47,200 bases of DNA, from the NCBI GenBank assembly GCA_027491165.1, contig JAIXWS010000106.1, forward strand, positions 1-47,200, given 5' to 3'. Of this stretch, positions 41,938 to 47,200 are shown one piece after another; within the stretch, counting starts at the first letter, position 1, and each line of letters begins with the position of its first letter. Below the pieces are notes generated by a model that searched no databases, was not told the origin of the DNA, and saw only the letters and a program-made list of their open reading frames with translations. The DNA is from Sphingobacteriales bacterium (GTDB lineage: Bacteria > Bacteroidota > Bacteroidia > Chitinophagales > Chitinophagaceae). A program made the position numbers and the translations under genes.

Positions 41938-41956
41938 TTAAAGCGTAAAAAGAAAT

Positions 41957-42970
41957 ATGGTAGCGGATTATAAACATATAGTCGACTCAGTCAAAAACAA
42001 AAACTATGCACCCGTTTATGTATTAGATGGCGAGGAGGCTTATTTTTTCGACAAATTAATTCCGCTTTTTGAAGAGGGCATATTGACCGCTAGCGAACGC
42101 GATTTTAACCTCAGCGTACTGTATGGGCGTGATACAAGCTGGAAAGAACTTATCAATACCTGTAGGCGTTTCCCCATGTTTGCCGAATACCAAGTAGTAA
42201 TCCTAAAAGACGCTGGGTCGCTTGCCGATTTTGGTGAGCTCGCATCCTATTTTGAGCAGCCATCGCCAAGCACCATATTGGTGATAGAATATCGAAATAA
42301 GAAGATTGATGGAAAAACAAAAGTGCACAAAGTAATCAAAGAACACTGCACCTATTACACTGCTGAAAAAGTAAAAGAAGATGCCATGCCCTTTTGGATA
42401 CAGCGTTTTGGCAAAGAGATTCAATTTGACATTGGTGACCGCGAAGCAGAAATGCTGACGCTTTATTTGGGCAACCACTTACAAAAAATCACCAATGAAA
42501 TAGAAAAGATACGCATCAATGCCCCAGAGGAGCAATCCTTAACGCCTGCGCTTATTCAAAAACATATTGGCATCAGCCGCGACTATAATATTTTTGACTT
42601 CCCCGAGGCCTTTTCCACGGGCAACAAAGACAAGCTCTATCGCATGCTCTCTTTCTTCTTAACCAATGTGAAAGCTGCCCCTATGGTTTTGGTGACCGCA
42701 TCTTTTTATACTCATTTTAGCCAGATATACAAAGCTAATTTTGCTGCAAAGCTACCCGAAAAAGAATGGGGCGCAGCTATTGGCACAAGCCCTTATTTTG
42801 CCAAAAATGTAATGAGCAAAACGCGCAAGTGGCCTTTGCATAAAGTAGAAGAGTGCTTGCTCATCATTGCTCAATTTAATGCGCGTGCCGTGGGCGTTGA
42901 TTCTGCAGCAAACGATACCGAGTTGTTGAAAGAAATGATAGGGAAATTAGAGATGGTAGAGATGAGCTAG
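41957..42970 (+). CDS. holA: DNA polymerase III delta subunit
   Basis: A 337-residue clamp-loader subunit that opens the beta sliding clamp. The N-terminal part shows the HolA pattern (APVYVLDGEEAYFFDKLI, a degenerate P-loop region). The middle has CRRFPMFAEYQVVILKDA, typical of the delta fold. The helical C-terminal collar domain (KVEECLLIIAQFNARAVGVDS ... LLKEMIGKL) is well formed. The sequence is diverged, as usual for HolA in Bacteroidota. Confidence 0.9.
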   Translation: MVADYKHIVDSVKNKNYAPVYVLDGEEAYFFDKLIPLFEEGILTASERDFNLSVLYGRDTSWKELINTCRRFPMFAEYQVVILKDAGSLADFGELASYFEQPSPSTILVIEYRNKKIDGKTKVHKVIKEHCTYYTAEKVKEDAMPFWIQRFGKEIQFDIGDREAEMLTLYLGNHLQKITNEIEKIRINAPEEQSLTPALIQKHIGISRDYNIFDFPEAFSTGNKDKLYRMLSFFLTNVKAAPMVLVTASFYTHFSQIYKANFAAKLPEKEWGAAIGTSPYFAKNVMSKTRKWPLHKVEECLLIIAQFNARAVGVDSAANDTELLKEMIGKLEMVEMS

Positions 42971-42995
42971 GGGCGCGTCATCCTTTTCATAAAAC

Positions 42996-43036
42996 AAGCA
43001 AAAGGCGCAACCAAATATTGGTTGCGCCTTTTGCTT
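42996..43036. terminator. Bidirectional terminator between holA and the DUF2911 gene
   Basis: A perfect 19-bp stem (42996-43014 with 43018-43036, loop ATA), the longest in the window. It ends 15 bases before the minus-strand stop at 43052. Confidence 0.9.
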
Positions 43037-43051
43037 ATACACTTTGCGCCA

Positions 43052-43906
43052 TTAGTTTGTTGCTTTTGCAATCAACTCTTTGGCCATTTTCACATAGTCG
43101 TCATTTTTAGCTTCGGTGGCCATAGCAACAACTTCGTTAGCCGTAGCAATAGCCGCTTTTTTGTCTCCCATTTTTAATTCTATTTTGGCCTTCAACAAGC
43201 GCACCCAATAAGCCTTAGGGTTTTGCTCTGTTGCTTTTTCAACCCACATTTTTGCTTTGCTTAGGTCTTTATTATTGTCGAAATAATAAGAGGCCGATTG
43301 AAAATAAGGGCGCGTATCATTAGCCATTGCAGCATCAATATTTTTCATCACCTTGCCATCAATTTCTGTTGCTATTTTAATGGGCACTCTCGTGTTCTCC
43401 CAAAGCAATTCTAGGGTAGCAGTTGTTGGTTTGACTTTGGCAATATTAATCGTGAAAGACTCCGTTTTGGACTCGGTATATTTTGCCGGAACGCTAATGC
43501 GCGCCACTTCTTTTTCTTGGTTATAGTCTGCCGTGTTGCCTCCTAGTGTAAGGTCGCTATACAACATTACCGTCCAAGTGCTTTTGCCCGGAATCGTGTA
43601 CAATGCATAAGTGCCGGCCTTTACGGGAACCTCACCAAAACTAATGTCGTCGCTGAAAGTCAATTTTGTAGCTGCATTTGCACCGGTACGCCAAACTTTT
43701 CCGTAAGGGACAAGGTCGCCAAATACAACACGGCCCTTAACTGCGGGGCGAGAGTACTCTACACTAATATCGCCCAAACCAAAGCTTTGCTTGATGGTCT
43801 GAGAGGGGCTTGGGGCGGGCACTTTAAGGCCTTGTGCACTAACAGTGCATGTGCCAAGAGATAAGATTGCCGCTGAGGCAATGGTCATTAATTTGCGCTT
43901 GTTCAT
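43052..43906 (-). CDS. DUF2911 exported protein
   Basis: A 284-residue protein with a signal peptide (cleavage predicted after VSAQ, residue ~25). Residues ~35-180 are a DUF2911 domain (SVEYSRPAVKGRVVFGDLVPYGKVWRTGANAAT, then AGTYALYTIPG and WTVMLYSD). The C-terminal ~90 residues are a helical, TPR-like repeat with Lys/Ala (KAYWVRLLKAKIELKMGDKKAA). DUF2911 proteins are common in Bacteroidota and have no known activity. It follows the type 1 binding-protein gene by 42 bases in the same unit. Confidence 0.88.
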   Translation of the reverse strand: MNKRKLMTIASAAILSLGTCTVSAQGLKVPAPSPSQTIKQSFGLGDISVEYSRPAVKGRVVFGDLVPYGKVWRTGANAATKLTFSDDISFGEVPVKAGTYALYTIPGKSTWTVMLYSDLTLGGNTADYNQEKEVARISVPAKYTESKTESFTINIAKVKPTTATLELLWENTRVPIKIATEIDGKVMKNIDAAMANDTRPYFQSASYYFDNNKDLSKAKMWVEKATEQNPKAYWVRLLKAKIELKMGDKKAAIATANEVVAMATEAKNDDYVKMAKELIAKATN

Positions 43907-43948
43907 TTTTATGTTGATTTGTTTGTGTGTCAGTGAAAAAATATTTTA

Positions 43949-45241
43949 TTATTCGGTTACAGACAACTTACCCAGATGGTAACGATACAAATAAAGGTGT
44001 TTGTTCTCGGTATAGTAAAAGCTGTTGTCTTTGTCCCGCTTGGGCTTTAAGTCATACTTGGTAAATAGGGCCATAGACTTGTCTTCGGTCTTCTCATTAA
44101 AAACGGCACCATATTTGTTGAGCAAATCGGTCATCCAAAAAACAAGCTCAAAACCACGAAAGGTGATGTCATTGGCTTTGCCACCAAATTTAATTCTGTG
44201 TTTTTCTGCGATGCTTTGGGCCAAGGGGCTACTCCCCTCAAAATTATAGGGCAGGGTAATCGTTATGGCCACATTTTCTCCAAGCTCCGTCATTTTTTTG
44301 TTGCTGCACATTCCTTTCCAACTGGGCATACCATAAATTTCAAAATGATATTTAGGGAAGGATCGGTGTAGCTTTTGAATAATTTGCTCGCAGTAATTGG
44401 CGTCCAATATGGGCATAAGCAACAGGTTGGTGTTCATGCTATCTAACAACAGGGACAGCTTTGTGGAGTCGGGCATTTTATTGCAATCCACTTCTATCGC
44501 ATGACTAAGCTCCTTATCCTCAATCATAAAATGGTAGGCCAAGCTGTCTACAGAAAGGGATTCTCTTTTGAAAATAAATACCGACTCCTGGCCTTTCTTT
44601 TTGACTACAGATTGCACAATGGCTTCGCAGTTGCTTTGCAAAGTAGGATTCATCAAAACGAAGTAAGGGTTGTCTTTGATATTGGCGTCTGATGGAGAAA
44701 ACGCCGAAATAAAATTGATCTTTTTGCTTGCCGCAAAATTTGCCAATAATGGCACTTGGGGTGCCGATACATATCCAATAATCAGGTCGGTGTGCTCCAA
44801 GCTATCCTTTTGTAACAGCTCCTCAATTGTTGCGCCTTTGGCCGTTAGGTCGTGTACAAAAATGTCGGTCTTGTAACCCATATGGGTTAGGCTATCAACC
44901 GCAATGCTAAGGCCCTCATAAAAACTAATACCTGCTTGTGCTTTTTCGGGAACCTTGCTTTTAAATGTTGGTTTGTTCTCTATGACCAATTCGTCCAAAT
45001 AAAGCGGCAATAAAACATCTATTCGGTAGCGTTCTTTGGCTATACTTTGGGGATATTCTATTGCTCTTTTTTTCTTGGAATTGGTTACAGGCTCCGATGC
45101 TACAGAATCTATATTTAGTGCTGCCGCTTTCTTTCTTTTGCCGCCACCTCTTTTCCAAAACTGCGCGGAAGCGCCATTGCCTAGGGCAAGGCACAACAAC
45201 AGCAACAGAACCTTTATGTGTATCGTCTTATTTAAAAACAT
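43949..45241 (-). CDS. Type 1 periplasmic binding-fold protein
   Basis: A 430-residue exported protein. The signal peptide (1-27) ends in GASAQ. A Lys-rich segment follows (~30-60). The main domain (~70-420) has the type 1 periplasmic binding fold of LivK/receptor ligand-binding families (DVLLPLYLDELV, DLIIGYVSAPQVPLLANFA, FISAFSPSDAN). Its ligand is not evident; no ABC transporter genes are beside it. I use the ATG at 45241; a longer version upstream would overlap guaA and place the signal peptide internally. It begins 22 bases after guaA. Confidence 0.8.
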   Translation of the reverse strand: MFLNKTIHIKVLLLLLCLALGNGASAQFWKRGGGKRKKAAALNIDSVASEPVTNSKKKRAIEYPQSIAKERYRIDVLLPLYLDELVIENKPTFKSKVPEKAQAGISFYEGLSIAVDSLTHMGYKTDIFVHDLTAKGATIEELLQKDSLEHTDLIIGYVSAPQVPLLANFAASKKINFISAFSPSDANIKDNPYFVLMNPTLQSNCEAIVQSVVKKKGQESVFIFKRESLSVDSLAYHFMIEDKELSHAIEVDCNKMPDSTKLSLLLDSMNTNLLLMPILDANYCEQIIQKLHRSFPKYHFEIYGMPSWKGMCSNKKMTELGENVAITITLPYNFEGSSPLAQSIAEKHRIKFGGKANDITFRGFELVFWMTDLLNKYGAVFNEKTEDKSMALFTKYDLKPKRDKDNSFYYTENKHLYLYRYHLGKLSVTE

Positions 45242-45263
45242 GGAAGCATATTCTAGTACTTTT

Positions 45264-46802
45264 TTATTCCCACTCAATCGTTGCTGGTGGCTTGGAACTG
45301 ATGTCATACACCACGCGGTTAATTCCTTTGACACGATTAATGATATCGTTAGACACTTGAGCTAAGAAATCATAAGGCAGATGCGCCCAGTCGGCCGTCA
45401 TACCATCTACTGAAGTTACCGCGCGTAGCGCAACCGTAAATTCATAGGTTCTCTCATCGCCCATTACACCTACACTCTGCACAGGCAAGAGCATTGCGCC
45501 CGCTTGCCACACTTTATCATACAAGCCTTTTTCGCGCAGCAAGTTGATGTAAATCGCATCTGCTTCTTGCAACATTTTTACTTTTTCTTCGCTCACCGCA
45601 CCCAAAACCCTAATGCCCAAACCGGGCCCTGGAAAAGGATGACGACCAATGAAAATATGTTCGATGCCCATCTCGGTGCCGATACGGCGAACCTCATCTT
45701 TAAACAAAGCGCGCAAGGGCTCTACTAATTTGAGCTGCATTTTTTCGGGCAAACCACCCACGTTGTGGTGGCTCTTAATGGTTTGAGAAGGACCGTGTAC
45801 CGACATCGATTCAATCACATCGGGATAGATCGTTCCCTGACCCAAGAAGCTTACATCTTTTAATATCTGACCTTCTTCTACAAACACCTCAATAAACAAA
45901 CGGCCAATGATTTTTCGTTTGGCTTCGGGGTCGCTCACGCCGGCCATTTCTGTATAGAAACGCTGGCTTGCATCTACACCCTTTACATTCAAGCCAAGGG
46001 TTTTATAACCATCCAATACTTGTTGAAACTCGTCTTTGCGCAGCAAACCATTATCAACAAAAATGCAATACAGATTTTTGCCAATTGCTCGATTAATCAG
46101 CATTGCTGCTACGGTAGAATCCACGCCGCCACTCAAGGCCATCACTACTTTGTTGTCGCCAATTTGCGCCTTTAGTGCTGCCACTGATTCTTCTACAAAA
46201 GCCGCAGGCGTCCAATCTTGCTGACAACCGCAAACGCCTACAATAAAGTTTTTCAACATCGTACGGCCGTCTAAGCTATGCGTCACTTCGGGATGAAATT
46301 GGATACCATAAACTGGGTGGGCAGCATAGCTTGCCGGACTGCGGAAAGCCGCAACCGGAATGCTATCAGTAGTGGCAATGATTTCAAAACCTTCTGCTAA
46401 TTTTTTTACCGAATCGCTATGGCTCATCCATACTTGGGAACCTTCTGAAACGCCTTCCATTAAAGGGTTAGGGACAATACCTTTCAAATGTGCACGACCA
46501 TATTCGCGATGAGCGGATTTGCCCACTTCGCCGCCAGATTGCTGTGCCAAAAGCTGTGCTCCATAGCAAACCGCCAAGACGGGAAGCTGTTGGGCCATGG
46601 CCTGAATATCCGGCTTGGGCGCTTCTGGGTCGTTGACAGAATATGGAGAACCCGCAAGAATTATGCCTTTCAGGCCTTCGTCATAAACAACGGGCTTCGT
46701 ACAAGGTTGTATTTCGCAATAAACATTTAGCTCGCGGATATTGCGCGCAATGAGCTGTGTGTATTGTGAACCAAAATCGAGAATCAGTATTTTATTGTGC
46801 AT
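45264..46802 (-). CDS. guaA: GMP synthase (glutamine-hydrolysing)
   Basis: A 512-residue cytoplasmic enzyme converting XMP, ATP and glutamine to GMP. The N-terminal class I glutamine amidotransferase has its nucleophile Cys79 (VLAVCYGAQ) and the His-Pro-Glu triad partner (FHPEVTHS). The ATP-pyrophosphatase domain carries the P-loop [12 protein letters not shown]. The C-terminal dimerisation domain ends in the family-conserved KPPATIEWE. It follows the DUF3467 gene by 24 bases. Confidence 0.97.
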   Translation of the reverse strand: MHNKILILDFGSQYTQLIARNIRELNVYCEIQPCTKPVVYDEGLKGIILAGSPYSVNDPEAPKPDIQAMAQQLPVLAVCYGAQLLAQQSGGEVGKSAHREYGRAHLKGIVPNPLMEGVSEGSQVWMSHSDSVKKLAEGFEIIATTDSIPVAAFRSPASYAAHPVYGIQFHPEVTHSLDGRTMLKNFIVGVCGCQQDWTPAAFVEESVAALKAQIGDNKVVMALSGGVDSTVAAMLINRAIGKNLYCIFVDNGLLRKDEFQQVLDGYKTLGLNVKGVDASQRFYTEMAGVSDPEAKRKIIGRLFIEVFVEEGQILKDVSFLGQGTIYPDVIESMSVHGPSQTIKSHHNVGGLPEKMQLKLVEPLRALFKDEVRRIGTEMGIEHIFIGRHPFPGPGLGIRVLGAVSEEKVKMLQEADAIYINLLREKGLYDKVWQAGAMLLPVQSVGVMGDERTYEFTVALRAVTSVDGMTADWAHLPYDFLAQVSNDIINRVKGINRVVYDISSKPPATIEWE

Positions 46803-46826
46803 TGAACTATTGAAAAAGGATAAAAA

Positions 46827-47135
46827 TTATGCTTGACCGGTTTGTCCGCCCAATGTAAAAGGAACCGGACCTTGCGCTTGTTCTTTGATCACACCATTAG
46901 CGGCTTCAAACTGTTTTACATTATCAATCAGTGCGAGCATCAAACGCTTAGCATGGTGGGGCGTCATGACCACACGGCTTTTCACTTTTGATTTAGGCGT
47001 GTTGGGCATTACATTGACAAAGTCGATGATAAACTCGGCAAAAGAATGGGTGATAATCGCAAGGTTGGCGTACTGACCATCGGCCATTTCTTCGGTCAAT
47101 TCTATATTGAGCTGTTGTTGGTCTTGATTTTCCAT
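46827..47135 (-). CDS. DUF3467 protein
   Basis: A 102-residue cytoplasmic protein wholly covered by DUF3467 (ADGQYANLAIITHSFAEFIIDFVNVMP, then VVMTPHHAKRLMLALIDNVKQFE). The family is widespread and its function is unknown. The ATG at 47135 is favoured because a -7 box lies just upstream, inside the longer open frame. First gene of a four-gene minus-strand unit with guaA. Confidence 0.92.
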   Translation of the reverse strand: MENQDQQQLNIELTEEMADGQYANLAIITHSFAEFIIDFVNVMPNTPKSKVKSRVVMTPHHAKRLMLALIDNVKQFEAANGVIKEQAQGPVPFTLGGQTGQA

Positions 47136-47173
47136 TATAATTTTTTGAAGAGATTGGTTTGCTGTTATGGCAG

Positions 47174-47181
47174 CAAAAATA
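47174..47181 (-). promoter_or_regulatory. Promoter -7 box of the DUF3467-guaA operon
   Basis: The minus strand reads TATTTTTG followed by C, a full TAnnTTTG match, 39 bases before the ATG at 47135. The -33 element would fall at or past the window edge. Confidence 0.58.
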
Positions 47182-47200
47182 CAAAAAGACAAGCGCAAAT

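Noticed and set aside
1-47200. CRISPR arrays, tRNA/rRNA genes, insertion sequences, phage or defence genes
   Set aside because: Looked for and not seen; gene content and composition are those of a stable chromosomal core region.

Overview
The window looks like a chromosomal segment of a Bacteroidota bacterium, probably from the Chitinophagia/Sphingobacteriia side of the phylum. The evidence is: two proteins ending in type IX secretion (T9SS) sorting domains; a complete alternative complex III (act) locus; eukaryote-like class Ia ribonucleotide reductase subunits; families typical of Bacteroidota (DUF2911, DUF3467, GEVED domains); and start sites preceded by TAnnTTTG-type -7 boxes without obvious Shine-Dalgarno sequences. 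Base composition appears moderately AT-rich and even. I saw no tRNA, rRNA, CRISPR array, transposase, integrase or phage gene.

Layout. 1-2580: the end of a secreted T9SS protein, a CstB-like persulfide dioxygenase/rhodanese, and a cysteine-free ArsR-type regulator. 2589-14277 (minus): one respiratory operon, actA-B-C-D-E-F followed by coxB and coxA. It encodes a quinol:cytochrome c oxidoreductase next to the core of its terminal oxidase. 14278-14745 is mostly non-coding and holds one doubtful small ORF. 14746-18083: birA divergent from rsfS-ftsH. 18162-22657: a Qnr-like pentapeptide-repeat protein, then nrdB and nrdA. 22735-27224 (minus): von Willebrand A (vWA) surface protein, GNAT acetyltransferase, DAHP synthase/chorismate mutase, methyltransferase. 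27353-30946 (minus): hflX, pdxA, M16 peptidase.

31171-33101 (plus): two overlapping glycosyltransferase-like genes. The second is a bacterial member of the STELLO/DUF288 family. The first resembles what I remember of the other half of the eukaryotic STELLO protein, so the pair may be a split STELLO. 33118-35653 (minus): an arginase-fold protein with an altered metal site and an MFS transporter. 35735-37183: an RsmB-type rRNA m5C methyltransferase and a cold-shock protein. 37336-41164 (minus): a large T9SS-secreted GEVED protein and a membrane-anchored coiled-coil protein. 41212-42970 (plus): a DEDDy exonuclease and DNA polymerase III delta. 43052-47135 (minus): DUF3467 gene, guaA, a periplasmic type 1 binding protein and a DUF2911 lipid/periplasmic-type protein.

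Most of the window is core metabolism and information processing. The parts least explained by known biology are the split-STELLO pair, the degenerate arginase-fold protein, the vWA protein with a duplicated linker segment, and the coiled-coil membrane protein. Transcription units are well separated by strong hairpin terminators, several of them shared by convergent genes.
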